Shown: positions 1 through 10,834 of the stretch, in pieces
Numbering within the stretch: the stretch's first letter is position 1
Layout of the letters: each line of letters begins with the position of its first letter
Source: Clitopilus passeckerianus
Taxonomy: Eukaryota > Basidiomycota > Agaricomycetes > Agaricales > Entolomataceae
Assembly: GCA_944990035.1 (NCBI GenBank)
Contig: CALYLX010000043.1
Span: forward strand, 124,001-188,000
Direction of reading: 5' to 3'
Length of the DNA stretch: 64,000 nt
The notes under the pieces: generated by a model
Told to the model about the DNA's origin: nothing
The model's input: the letters and a program-made list of their open reading frames with translations, nothing else
Database searches by the model: none
Program-made: the position numbers and the translations under genes

Positions 1-600
1 AACCCTTTAGGTGCGCTTTTTTAACATTTTGGGTTGTCTTTACCACTAACTATGGGCTCTAGACTAGTTTTCATAGGTCTAGCAGGTGCATTTTCCCAGA
101 CCACAGCTGCCAGCTCATCACCCACTTCAACTCATTCCACCCAACTCATTCACTTCCATTACCAACATTATCACCATCTACACCTGGCTAGGGAGAAGGG
201 AGGGCATTGGAGAGGGGGTGGTTTGGATGGTTTGGATGGGTGCTACTGGCATGTGCCGCTTTTTGCACAGCCACAGCACCTGCTATGGAGGGGTCAAGGG
301 CATTTCATTTTTCTTTTACTCTGTAGCTCTGTTTTTGACTAGTTTTTCATCTAATATTATGCTATTTCAAAAATTGTATGAATTTGAGCCTAATTGAGAG
401 CTTGTTTGAGATTACTTGACTACCTCTTGAGAGCTCTTCTTGACAGAATCTTGATCTTACTTGAGAGCCCTCTTGAGAAAAGTTCCTCAAGTAAAGTTTC
501 AAGATTGGAACCTAGCTTGAGCTACTTGAGGCAATTACTACTTGAAAACAACTTGAGATGATTTCAAGGTTCCTCAAGTTATGTCCAAGTGTTATCAAGG
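1..600 (+). repeat. AT-rich dispersed repeat R, copy R1 (right part)
   Basis: No credible gene. Around 255-290 it carries the core CCGCTTTTTGCACAGCCACA, which recurs at 41,831 (+), and in diverged form on the minus strand at about 40,010-40,030 and 43,180-43,205. Bases 400-600 are packed with CTTGAG/TTCAAG words, as are the tails of the other copies. It ends where gypsy gag-like coding sequence begins, near 600-615, so R1 and the gypsy element meet at a truncation or insertion point. The family is not one I can name. Confidence 0.6.
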
Positions 601-602
601 CA

Positions 603-1172
603 CCTGCTGTTTTGCTGATGTCCCTCGATGCTCTCACGCAGAAAGGACCAATTGACGATTACATATCTCAATTTAAAGTCCTTATCTCCGCCTCCGGGAT
701 CACCGATGAAAAAGCGAAGATTGAATTCTTCCAGAAAGGACTCAACTCCAAGATCATCGAAAAGATCTATAACCTCCCCATTCTTCCCGTCACCATTAAC
801 GGATGGTACGAACACGCTGCCCGATTTGATGCGCAATGGCGTAGAGGACAGAATGTCATCCGCCGCAACAGAGGACTCCCCCCTATTTCCCATGCAAATC
901 CCCGCAATACCCACACTACGGCAGACCCTAACGCCATGGACATTGACGCCTTATCTTTTGAAAAGAGAAAGGAGTTAATGAAGGAAGGGAAATGCTTCCG
1001 CTGTTTCAAGAAAGGACATCGCTCTCGAGAATGCCCTGAACGCAGAGGAGGAAAGCAGTCCAGCACCAACTCCTATGGCAAGAAAAACATCAAAGATCTT
1101 GTCAGAACCATTAGAGCGTTGGAAGCGGAAGAATTGGAGAGCTTCTGGAATGAGCTCGATGAGGATTTTTAG
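603..1172 (+). pseudogene. gypsy Gag, N-terminally truncated
   Basis: Capsid-like helical sequence (the region around ALDALTQKGPIDDYISQFK) is followed by a basic linker and one CCHC zinc knuckle, CFRCFKKGHRSREC, at about 992-1033. In the family Gag coats and packages element RNA. The open frame can be extended upstream to an ATG at 558, but 558-600 is part of the CTTGAG-rich repeat, so that start is accidental and the real N-terminus is lost. It ends at a TAG before the protease frame. Confidence 0.8.
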
Positions 1173-1183
1173 AACGGCGGCCA

Positions 1184-3178
1184 GTGTCAACGTCTGAACC
1201 CGCCACAATACTGATTTCTTCTATGTCGTATGCAGAACCTTTTGATAAATCTATGCGTCTACCCATTAAGGTCTCTGCTCCGAATGAAGAAAGAACCGTT
1301 GAAACCAAAGCACTAGTCGACTCAGGTGCTCAAGGACTATTCATCGACAAAGAATTCGTCGCCCGCCATCGAATCAAAACACATCCCCTTCGACAACCTC
1401 TCACTGCCAAGAACGTTGACGGCACTATCAACAAAACAGGGCAAATCACCCATTACACCTGGGTCGATATAGGGATAGGGAAACACAAGGCGTCAGAACG
1501 GTGCCTGGTCACTGGATTAGGGAATGAACACCTGATCCTCGGACTCCCATGGCTGAAGCGAACGAATCCAGAAATCAACTGGCAAAAGGGGACACTATTC
1601 ATTAATCCCAAGCGCGTCAAGACATCCCCGCTACGCACGGCCCTTGCCCGAGTCCAGATCAGACGATTAGCCGCAACAGAGGAATCACGCCTAGACATTT
1701 CCAACGTACCCGACGAACCCGAACCCATTGAAACACCCTTAGAAGAACCCAATGACGAACAAGACCTGGTTATTGCCTATGTGAAAGGAGAACCAGTGAT
1801 GGGGATATTCAAATGAGCCAATTCCCCATTGACGAATGAACATCGAGAACCAGAAATCAGAAGAATCCGAGCTGCAAATATCTCCCGAATCACCCGAGAG
1901 AGAGGATCACTGCGATTCGTCCCGACCCAGAACGTCTGAATTCGCGCCAAGACGTCCATCTCCCAGACCCTAGAACATCAGAAAACCGAAGAGGTCAAGA
2001 AGAAACTCGAAGACCTCATTCCCCCCGAATACCACGAATTCAAGAAAGTCTTTGAGAAAGAAGCATCAGAACGATTCCCCCCATCTCGGCCTTGGGATCA
2101 CGCCATTGATCTCAAACCAGACTTTGTTCCGAAAGACTGCAAGGTCTACCCTCTCAATCCAAAGGAGCAAGCCGAAATGGACAAATTTCTCGAAGAAAAC
2201 TTACGAAAAGGATACATCCGACCCTCGAAATCACCTCAAGCATCACCCTTCTTCTTTGTAGCAAAGAAAGAAGCAAACGCACTACGACCCTGCCAAGATT
2301 ACCGATATCTCAACAGTGGAACTGTCAAGAATGCCTACCCCTTACCACTAGTCAGCGACCTACTCGACAAACTCAGAGGAGCAAAGATTTTCACAAAGCT
2401 GGACATCCGATGGGGATATCATAATGTCCGGATCAAAGAAGGAGACGAGTGGAAAGCAGCCTTCAAAACAAATCGAGGCTTATTTGAACCCACCGTCATG
2501 TTCTTTGGACTATGCAACTCCCCAGCCACGTTTCAAGCAATGATGAACCACATCTTCAGAGACATGATCGATGAAGGATGGTTAATCATCTACATGGATG
2601 ACATGTTACTCTTCTCTAAAGACCCAAGAGAACATGAGAAGCGCACCAAACGGGTACTCCAAAGGCTGATGGAACACAACCTGTTCCTCAAAGCTGAGAA
2701 ATGCAAATTCAACGTAACAGAAGTCGAATTCCTTGGAATGATCATATCGCCAGACAAGATCCACATGGACCCGACTAAACTCGACGGGATAAAGAAATGG
2801 CCAACCCCGACCACCATAAAAGAAGTTCGGTCCTTTTTGGGATTTGGCAACTTCTACCAAAGGTTCATAGGGAAATATGCGGAACTAGCCCGACCCCTGA
2901 ACGATCTCACCAAGAAAGATCGGCCCTTTACATGGGGAAAGGAACAAGAAGAAGCATTTGAAGCCCTGAAGAAAAGGTTCGCGGAGACACCCGTACTCAC
3001 GATGCCCGATCCAACAAAACCATTCACCATTGAATGTGATGCATCCAAGTGGGCCACAGGAGCAGTGCTACGCCAACGAGACGAAAATAACGACTGGCAC
3101 CCTTGTGGATACATCTCTCACTCCTTCACCCCAACCGAACGGAACTATGAAATCTACGACAGGAATTACTCGCTATAG
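1184..3178 (+). pseudogene. gypsy Pol: protease, reverse transcriptase, first part of RNase H
   Basis: One reading frame covers a retropepsin-like domain (ALVDSGAQGLFI, DSG active site), the RT palm ([21 protein letters not shown] catalytic box at about 2592-2603) and the start of RNase H ([16 protein letters not shown]). Two in-frame TGA codons near 1814 and 1936 interrupt it between protease and RT; both fit CGA-to-TGA change. At about 3165 one base is missing relative to the frame that continues RNase H ([10 protein letters not shown]), which ends this ORF at 3178. In an intact element protease cuts the polyprotein and RT/RNase H copies the RNA. Confidence 0.88.
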
Positions 3179-4910
3179 TCAGAGCACTGGAAACTTGGCG
3201 ACACTATCTACAAGGATCAGCCCACCCTGTCACGGTATTCTCCGACCACAAGAACCTAACCTACTACCGAACGCCACAGAAACTTAGCCCACGACAAGCA
3301 CGATGGAGTTTACTCCTCTCCCAATATGACCTAAACCTAGTCCATGTACCAGGAACTCAGATGGTCCAATCTGACGAACTATCCCGACAAGCAGATCACA
3401 TTCTAGACCATGACACCGACAACGAGGACATCACCATGCTACCTGATAAACTCTTCATCCGAACAATTGACACCGAACTTAAGGCGGAATTTGCTGAACA
3501 CATGATGAAAGACGATTCTTCACAGAAGCAATACGACACCTGAAGAACCACTCTACCCCCATCAAATCGGCTTTAGCTGACTGGAAAGTAGAGGACTCTC
3601 TCCTCTTCTTCCGAGGGCGATGCTACGTCCCTAATGACGCTACCCTACGACGAAGCCTCATACAAGTATCACGACGCACCTATGGCCGGGCACCCAGGAG
3701 CATTCAAGACGATGGAGTTAATTTCCGAACACTACTGGTGGCCCAGAATGTTTGGAACTGTCAAATCCTACGTCGATGGATGTGCCCTTGCCAACAGATG
3801 AAGGTCAATACACACCCCACGGCACCTCCCTGAACCCAGTCAAATTTACCGCCACACGACCCTTCGAACTTGCCTCTACAGATTTCATCACTGATCTTCC
3901 TGAGGTTAACGGTTACGACTCACTCATGGTCGTGGTAGACCATGGCCTTAGTAAGGGGTAATTTTGATCCCTTGCAAGAAGACCATTGACGCCTAGGCAC
4001 TGCCAACAACTACCTGGATGCTGTCTACAGAAGATTCGGACTTCCTGACAAACTGATATCCGATAGAGGTCCACAATTCGCATCCAAAGTATTCCAAGAA
4101 CTAGGACGACTCCTAGGAATCAAGCTTTCCCTGACAACCGCATATCACCCACAAGCAGATGGAGAAACCGAACGCGTCAACCAAGACATTGGCGCTTATC
4201 TCCGACTATTCTGCGCCAACAACCCCGAGAAATGGCTAGAACTAATTCCCCTAATGGAATTCGCCCATAACAAACGTGTTCATGCCGTCACCGCACAAAC
4301 TCCATTCTACCTAATGAACGGAGCAGAACCACGCGCTATTCCCCTTCCATATCAGAAGACCAATGTCCCTGCTGCGGAAACCCGAATGAAAGAACTCCAA
4401 CAAGCACGAGACGAAGCTGCGGCCGCCCATGAACTTGCGAGACGAAAGATGGCCGAACGTGTCCGAAGTAACTTCAAACCATTTGAACAAGGACAGAAGG
4501 TTTGGTTGGAAACAACTAACCTAAAACTGGCATACTACTCAAAGAAGTTCACGCCACGACGAGAAGGCCCCTTCACGATCAAAGAAGTTCTAGGTCCGCT
4601 GACCTACAGATTAGAACTACCCCGAGCATGGAAAATTCACCCTGTGTTCCATGCCACCCTCCTCACACCATACAAGGAAACCGAGACACATGGGCCCAAT
4701 TTCCTAGAACCGCCACCTGACCTCATCAATCGAGAAGAAGAATGGGAAGTGGAAGAAATTGTCGCACACAAACGACATCGTGGGAAGATCCTTTACAAGA
4801 TCAAGTGGAAAGGATATCCGACATCGGAGAACTCATGGGAACCTGTGAGAAACCTCCAGAACGCCAAGAAGACCCTTGAAGCTTATAAGAAGAGGAAGAA
4901 CATTCGGTGA
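3179..4910 (+). pseudogene. gypsy Pol: end of RNase H, integrase, chromodomain
   Basis: RNase H continues in a new frame (DELSRQADH near 3373). Integrase then follows with several frame changes and a stop near 3995. The three catalytic acids are still readable: ASTDF (about 3875), SDRGPQFAS (about 4060) and HPQADGETERVN (about 4150). From 4254 to 4910 the frame is open and ends in a chromodomain (EEEWEVEEIVAHKRHRGKIL ... WKGYPTSENSWEP). In chromoviruses this domain is thought to steer integration to heterochromatin marks. The large-domain breaks make this copy inactive. Confidence 0.85.
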
Positions 4911-4960
4911 ATCTCCATCAACCCACAGCACTTTGCCGAAGCAAACACATCTTGCTTATA

Positions 4961-5833
4961 ATGTCCTCCAATGTCTCCTCCTACGACCGCACCATCATCC
5001 TTAACACCTTCAAAACCGATTCCGCTGTTACGGCGCTCCGTACGAACACTGCCTGGAGCAACAACGACAACCTCCTCACCGAAGTGGCAGAGCGGGGCTC
5101 AGCCTACCACGACCGAAGAACCGAATTCCGCAACGAAGTGGCTCGTCTACGCCACCTATATTCGAAAACCCTGAAGAACTTGATCGAGCTCTTGACAGCT
5201 CTGACCAACGCACGGAGGAAACCCTCACCGACCTCTTCTTCGCTGCCGGAGGTACAGCCTTCCTTGATCAGCACTATCCTGAACGACGAAGTTGGTTCCC
5301 AACCCGAAGGAGACAGATTTCAAACCCTTGCCGCCAATCCCTGGGGGCCTGAGGAAGATCAAACCACCGAAGAACCGACGATTCTCACGGCACGTCAGGT
5401 TCGAGGAACCCTCCAAGAATTCCCCGTCACCAACCTTGCTACCGCCGCCAAGATAAAGCACAATCCCTTCATTCAAACTACACCCGAGGATCAAGATAGC
5501 GACAAGGAAACGTCAACCCAAATGTCAAACCCACCGACACCTTACCTCTCCGCATTCGAAAGCCCACCAGAGTCAGATTCGCCAACTCTGGTGAACCCTC
5601 TTCCTCAACGATCTCGTCAGAAGGCGCCGCGTACCGGATACCTTGCCAACCAGCCACCACCGCCCAGACACTTCCGATGCTATGTTTGCGGAGGCAGACA
5701 TCGACAATACCATTGCTTTCGTTTTGTTTGTCGTCTGTGTCATCATCGCGGCCCAGGCCATTACCCGGTTAACTGTCCACAACGCTATTGGAAGAACATA
5801 GACCGCCATTTCTGGGGCAAGAAGAAGAATTGA
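4961..5833 (+). CDS. extra ORF downstream of gypsy pol, two cysteine clusters
   Basis: 290 codons from ATG 4961. The frame is open back to 4907, overlapping the pol stop, but only a GTG is available there. The body is hydrophilic and Thr/Pro/Glu-rich. Near the C-terminus come a knuckle-like CYVCGGRHRQYHC and then CRLCHHRGPGHYPVNC, followed by a basic tail. This third ORF lies between chromodomain and LTR on the same strand and has no stop, unlike the broken pol. A nucleic-acid-binding or second Gag-like role is a guess from the cysteine pattern. I do not recognise a named family. Confidence 0.7.
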   Translation: MSSNVSSYDRTIILNTFKTDSAVTALRTNTAWSNNDNLLTEVAERGSAYHDRRTEFRNEVARLRHLYSKTLKNLIELLTALTNARRKPSPTSSSLPEVQPSLISTILNDEVGSQPEGDRFQTLAANPWGPEEDQTTEEPTILTARQVRGTLQEFPVTNLATAAKIKHNPFIQTTPEDQDSDKETSTQMSNPPTPYLSAFESPPESDSPTLVNPLPQRSRQKAPRTGYLANQPPPPRHFRCYVCGGRHRQYHCFRFVCRLCHHRGPGHYPVNCPQRYWKNIDRHFWGKKKN

Positions 5834-5866
5834 AGTCAGGTGACTTCAACGCTAGCGAGAGGGTAA

Positions 5867-6328
5867 TGTTACAGTTACCTTGGATATGCACCCGGACTCT
5901 TTTTCCTTTTACTCATCTACCATTACTATCCCCGCCCCGCTTACGTTTATACAATTACTCAGTACTGCTGCGCATTACTCATCCCTTTAGCTATGATTAC
6001 TCAGTATTCTCACGATCGTGGGATACTTGTACTATATTTACTTACCATGACTCGTCGTGACTCTTACTCTGACTCACTCCGAGTCATACTTACTTTTGCT
6101 TACTTAGCATTGCTGCGCAATGCCCAACCCTTAGCCCTACTCTTCATGTATAAATACTTTCACGCTTTCGGTCTTGCTTCCCCAGCTTGACCTAAAAGCC
6201 TATACATCGCTATTTGCTTTAACTTCGACTCGCTCGATTACTCTCGCTCGTCTCTACAAAGGCTGGTAGAGGACTAAGCAGCTGAACTCTTGATACTTGG
6301 TTGAGCACGTAGCGATACTAGCTTAACA
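5867..6328 (+). repeat. 3' LTR of the gypsy element (TGTTAC...TTAACA)
   Basis: Begins TGTTACAG just after a purine-rich stretch (GCGAGAGGG) that serves as polypurine tract, and ends CTTAACA; length 462 bp. It contains a TATA-like TATAAATA at about 6149, consistent with a promoter. The right neighbour is LINE-1 sequence. No matching 5' LTR exists in the window, so a target duplication cannot be tested. Confidence 0.75.
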
Positions 6329-6387
6329 TTCACATTCTGTGAAAAGAAGCGGAGAGCATTTACATGATTGTATCGCATAAGGTAAAG

Positions 6388-7068
6388 TTATGTGTGGGCA
6401 GTGCGTTCACCCTGACCAATCTGAATCGGTCTCCTCCTGGGTGGTAGTACGTCAGTATAACTCTGCGGTGCTTTAACAGAAAAGCCTACCGCATCGTTGA
6501 CAGCATATCGGCGCTGGATCCAGCCAGCATCAAACCGATGTCTTGCAAAAGGGCACTTGGGCGAATCAGCCTCGTGCTCCTTGCCACAGTTGATGCACCT
6601 AGGTGCATGTGGGCATGGTGCGCCATCAGGAGTGGCAGGCACCGGGGGATTAGCGTCAGGCTTGCCCCAGCAGCAGTGGGCAAGCTTGCGATGGTTGCGC
6701 GAATCATGGCCATAGCCGCAATGCGCGCAGGAGTTGAACTGCTGCCTGCAGGTGGCAGCGGGATGACCCCAAGCCCAGCAGCGTTGACACTGCGGAACGC
6801 CAGCATGGACGCTTGCAGGGGAGATGAGACACAAGCGTCCTCCAATGGAGATCTTCTTGTGTGTAATGGCCTTGAGGGAGGTACCAGACCTGGTGTCCCA
6901 AAAGTCGAAGAACACGACGCACATATCATGCATGCGTGAGTTGCGGTGCACACGAGGCATTCCAGCAAGCTGGAGCGCACTAGTAGCAGGATCTTGACGC
7001 AGCAGTGCTAGGACCGCATCAGCAGTGATAGGAGTGCTGCCCACCGCACCAAAGGTGAAGTAGGGCAC
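6388..7068 (-). pseudogene. LINE-1 ORF1, C-terminal part with zinc knuckles
   Basis: Contains a CCHC knuckle (CQRCWAWGHPAATC), a second Cys/His set (CAHCGYGHDSRNH) and CINCGKEHEADSPKC, then ends with SYTDVLPPRRRPIQIGQGE and a stop at 6388. Such knuckles bind element RNA in Tad/I-like LINEs. It directly continues the frame interrupted at 10,835; the shared 15 bp (7054-7068) is the LINE-2 target duplication. ORF2 would start about 35 bp downstream. Confidence 0.85.
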
Positions 7069-7093
7069 TTTTTTTTTTTTGTGATCAAATCCA

Positions 7094-7112
7094 ACACCCC
7101 TGCAGGGGGTGT
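7094..7112 (-). other. conserved 3'-terminal hairpin of the LINE family, copy A
   Basis: ACACCCC-TGCAG-GGGGTGT, 7 perfect pairs, about 13 bp from the poly-A tail of LINE-2. The same position in copies B (14,438-14,456) and C (15,671-15,689) holds a hairpin with a different stem. Differences at stem positions 2 and 3 are compensated on the other arm (C-G versus T-A; A-T versus G-C). Confidence 0.7.
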
Positions 7113-7386
7113 CAGAAAATTTATATCCCGGTGCGCGATAGCAGTCCGGCGGGTGTATCTAATACAAAAGTACTGACAGTGACAGTAAGGTTCAAACACT
7201 AAGTAAGGCAGCAAATCGAGAGTGCAAATCTGAAATGAACAGATGGCTGCAAGCAGCGACTAGTGTCCAACGGAGCCCGGTAGGGGTAAGGGGTGCATGG
7301 TGGAATGGCACCTGCATGGAGTATGGCAGTGTGTAAAGACAAGCGCTGGACGCCCAGTTGGGCGTTGGCGTCGTGGCCGAGTCTAG

Positions 7387-8167
7387 CTAGACCCGATCAC
7401 GGTGGTACCGACTGAGGATCCAGTTGATATTGAAGTGATTCTTCCAGAACACGCATTTGCGGTCGTCAGAAGAGTGATGCTTGCCACAGTTGACGCACTT
7501 GGCAGAGTGAGGGCAGGGGGTCCCATCTGGGGTAGGAGCCACTGGGGGAGTAGCGTTGGCATTGCCCTTGCAGCAAGACGCTAGGCGACAATGGATTGAC
7601 AGGGCATTTGTCTGCAGTATGACCAAAGTGCCAGCAGCGCCAACACTGAGGGACTCCAGGCCTTTTCTCCGCACCGCGAAGTAGGCAGGAACAACCGTAG
7701 ACAAGGACACGTGTCCCATCTAGGTCACGGAGGCGAGCACCCCGACGGGTGTCCCAGACCTCGAAGAAGACAGTGCATGAGTCGGCCGTCTTTGAGTTGC
7801 GAACAACTCGCGGAGGAGCGGCCAACTGTGCACCGTGAAGGGTATCACCCGCCGTGAGTATAGACTCAATGGCAGGGCGGGATAGGGTGACCTCCTCCCC
7901 GTCAGCGTTGACAGAGAGGTAGGGGGCGTTGACAATTTTGAGGTAAGACCGCGACTGCGGTACCTCACAGGTGAAAGCGGGGGTGCCAGCTGGGAAGGCC
8001 TTGACCAGCCACTCGGAGATGATCTCAAGGTTGGCAGCATTGGGGACCTGAGTGGTGTGCATGAAGTAGCCTCCCATACCAAGGGAGGCAGTCTCAATGC
8101 GGAGTTTTGACCTCTTGGTGAGGCCGCGATTGACTGTCGCCACTATCTGAATAATATAAGCATACAC
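7387..8167 (-). pseudogene. LINE-2 ORF1, C-terminal part with zinc knuckles
   Basis: The sequence from about 8145 to 7466 resembles the central ORF1 domain of LINE-1 (EVWDTRRGARL versus DFWDTRSGTSL) and ends in CWRCWHFGHTADKC. A frame change near 7590 leads to CVNCGKHHSSDDRKC and the terminal NINWILSRYHRDRV before the stop at 7387. These match the LINE-1 C-terminal blocks one for one, which supports reading both halves as one ORF1 broken by insertion and frameshift. Confidence 0.7.
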
Positions 8168-9880
8168 CCGACCTCACAGTCCGACCACCTATGTGACCGT
8201 GAGAATAGGTTGCCACAACCGACATCATCAGGCTCTTGAGAGGAATGAGGAGACATCCTCGGGACTCCCGTCATGTCCAGCGTCCCTCCGAGTCCAGCTG
8301 AAATCGTCACCGCGCATAAAATCGTCGGCTCTCTACACAATAATATTTTGGTTCAACAGTATGCACCAAAACCGATGCCGAATGCCGACTAACCAGCCAT
8401 TTTCTGTAGGTAACCAATCCAATCTGATCTCTATCGACTGGATCTCATTTTGCGGCTTTGCTTTCCTTCAAAAAACAGTCTCGCCGCTACCAAGTGACGC
8501 CCGGGCGCTATCTTCTGTGTTTAAGTGCCTCGGAGCCTTCTCTTCTCTTCTGATATGAGTATGCAGTGTGGAAGTCACGTACGCACCTGTTTTCTCAATT
8601 CTGAATGTTCATGCTTATAATCTATCCCAACACCTCACCAGGATTCATACCAACAACCTCTAACGGATGCACCACCATTAGAACCGCCATTTCCGACAAA
8701 AATGGTTCGGCCACTAGAGATGCCGAGTCATGGATGTCTGCGACAAAGAACCCCTCACGGAAACGGCGAAATTAGTGGCCTCAGGCCACACTTCCATTCC
8801 TTCATCACTTCTGACCAACTTTGCGCAGCTTCCCACCGATATACAGGCATACGACATCAGTAGAAGCTTCAGGTCCGTCTTCTGCGTTTCAGTTGAAAGG
8901 ATCATGTGTCTCAAATGGTATGTTTATGATTTCTTGCTTAAATGACGTGCTTAGGATTCTATCTATAGATGAATCCTGCTGAGGCCACACCCGAGTGACT
9001 GTCGTATCTCTACAGCAGTATGTTCAACATTAACTCTTCTTGAGAGTCACTCCTCATTACAAACTAGACTCAAGAAATGTTCAACAAGCTTTCACATCAT
9101 GTATCACGCTCTCAGAGGGCCGCGCTGGCCATCATTTGCAGTCGATTTTTAATGCCGCTGGGACCAGCAAAGGTAGGTGTAAGCTTCAATTGACGGCTCG
9201 CTTCTGAATCATAAATATCAGGAAAGATAGATGGCTCAGAGAAGTCTCAGCCACTGACCCTGCTAATGGAGTATACAGAGAGGAGGGACGGTCCAAGAAG
9301 AAACGGGAAGTGAAGGGAAGGAACTGAGATGCTGAATAATGTAGAAATTGACTTCGGCAGAGATCCATGTAATAGTTTGTTTTTTTGTATTATTATCCTT
9401 CTCCACGGTATGATGAGAACACAGCGGGTGCCATTGGTTGGCCTTTGCCACCTGATGTGAAATACAGTGCCCAACACACTCAGCAACGTCTAGGCTCTAA
9501 GACACGTTGAGGAATAGAATCAGTGTTGAGAAGCATGACAACAATACCCTTAGAAGGAATTTCTACTATGAGTATCACCAGACAGCAACGGTCAACCTCC
9601 CAGATGGCGCGACGGTGTATTGCTTCTGAAATCAGAGTAAGTACTGAAGATGATATGTTCTGCGTGCCAATCCCTGACAGATCGACCTCTGTACACCACT
9701 GACTTGGATCGTCTCAAGCCAATGCTCGCCTCTATACTGGATTATCATATGTACATCATCATAACAACTGAAAAGATCTACTACCCAAAGATAATGGCAC
9801 ATAATCGAGCACGGTGAACACAGTACACAGTTGTCTCCTGATACAAGTAGCAGAACTTGAAGTGAACGAGGCACGCGATT
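8168..9880. other. unidentified 1.7-kb insertion inside LINE-2 ORF1
   Basis: Separates the two halves of LINE-2 ORF1. No open frame here looks coding, and I recognise no LTR ends, inverted repeats or poly-A. Exact limits are uncertain by some tens of bases. Candidates are a solo LTR or a non-autonomous DNA element. Confidence 0.4.
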
Positions 9881-9939
9881 TAGGCATGTAGTGTGTGCGT
9901 CTGACAGTGTCCATGGTTGAACGTTGAACGTTGAGGCGA

Positions 9940-10740
9940 CGGCGAAGCCGCATGTCTTGTAGTCTCAAGAGAGACCGAAGCATTGGCAGTCGCGGTGGGG
10001 ATGGCGATGATCCTCTTGCGAGAAAGACCACGTGTAGTGGAGTGTACCTTAACCTGGGTAGGATTGGGGGTTGAGGAGGGTTGAGGGCCAAATTTGAGGA
10101 GCGTGCCCCCCAAATTGCCGAAACCCACCTGAATAATGGGATTGGCGTTAACTGCCGCGCGAAGAAGACCGCTAGCACCAGCCACCCGGACAAGCCAAAT
10201 AAGAGCAGCGCCAACGTTGGCAGAAGCAGGGACCTCTAGAGAGAGGCCCTGCTCACGAATAGATTCAACTTGTGCAGAGACAAGTTGAATGGTTTCCTCC
10301 ACATGCTTCAAGGCGTCACCCACAGAGGGGGCAGAGGGAGTGGGAGGTGATGAAGCTGAGGGACCAGGGACTGGTGCCTCAGTGGGAGGAGGGGCCTGCT
10401 GTTCCACAGACGCCGGGGTGATAGTACCAGCCCGCTGTCTCTTTTCTGGAGAGCCAGCGCGCTCGGTGGGAGGGGAGGAGTCACTGTTCTTCTTGCGCTT
10501 TGCCTTGGCTGCAGCGCAAGAAGCAAGAATAGCTTCACCTTCAGCAATGCCCAGAGGCGCTCTAATGCGCGGAGGGGCAGTGATAGAACGAGCAGGGACC
10601 TTTTGCCAGGGTGCTCCTTCAGAGAGAGAGAGTTCATCCTCCTCAGAGGACATCTCGACGTCCTGAGTGGGATCCGATGTGATTGGTCCAGATCGGGGGT
10701 TGGAGGCATAGCGGCGAGCTCCAGAGGAACTCCCAGACAT
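9940..10740 (-). pseudogene. LINE-2 ORF1, N-terminal part
   Basis: Starts MSGSSSGARRYASNP at 10,740, about 90 bp inside the element's 5' end. It continues through acidic and Pro/Ser-rich low-complexity sequence (KAKRKKNSD, PEKRQRAG) to STTRGLSRKR, a stretch also seen in LINE-1 ORF1 (STTRGPSRKQ). After that the frame becomes uninformative and runs into the inserted segment. ORF1 is clearly diverged from LINE-1 yet shares several blocks, so this is a sister subfamily. Confidence 0.65.
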
Positions 10741-10834
10741 AGTTTGGTGTCGATCCGACGAGAATTGAGCGAGATATTGAGCGAATAGTGCGAGATCACC
10801 ACTTTGATGGTGGTGGTAAGAGATCAAGAAGCGT

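Larger units (their letters stand above)
600..6328 (+). mobile_element. Ty3/gypsy chromovirus-type LTR retrotransposon, 5'-truncated and decayed
   Basis: Order: gag with CCHC knuckle, aspartic protease, reverse transcriptase, RNase H, integrase, chromodomain, an extra zinc-knuckle ORF, then one 3' LTR (5867-6328). Integrase lying after RT/RNase H identifies Ty3/gypsy, and the C-terminal chromodomain places it among chromoviruses. The 5' LTR and the start of gag are missing; repeat R1 lies there instead. The coding part has stop codons and frameshifts, so this copy is not autonomous. On the right, the LTR abuts the ORF2 start region of LINE-1 on the minus strand. Confidence 0.9.
7069..10834 (-). 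mobile_element. LINE-2: ORF1-only non-LTR element inserted in LINE-1
   Basis: Bounded by a perfect 15-bp target duplication GGTGAAGTAGGGCAC (7054-7068 and 10,835-10,849). The tail is a T run at 7069-7080 (poly-A on the element strand). It has its own ORF1 but no EEP, RT or RNase H: the ORF1 stop (7387) is followed by about 300 bp of 3' sequence ending in the family hairpin. A further 1.7-kb segment (about 8168-9880) interrupts its ORF1. It looks like a non-autonomous relative that uses the enzyme of the full-length family. Confidence 0.85.

Noticed and set aside
86..397. 103-codon ORF at the left edge
   Set aside because: Lies in repeat R1, low complexity, and other R copies lack a matching frame.
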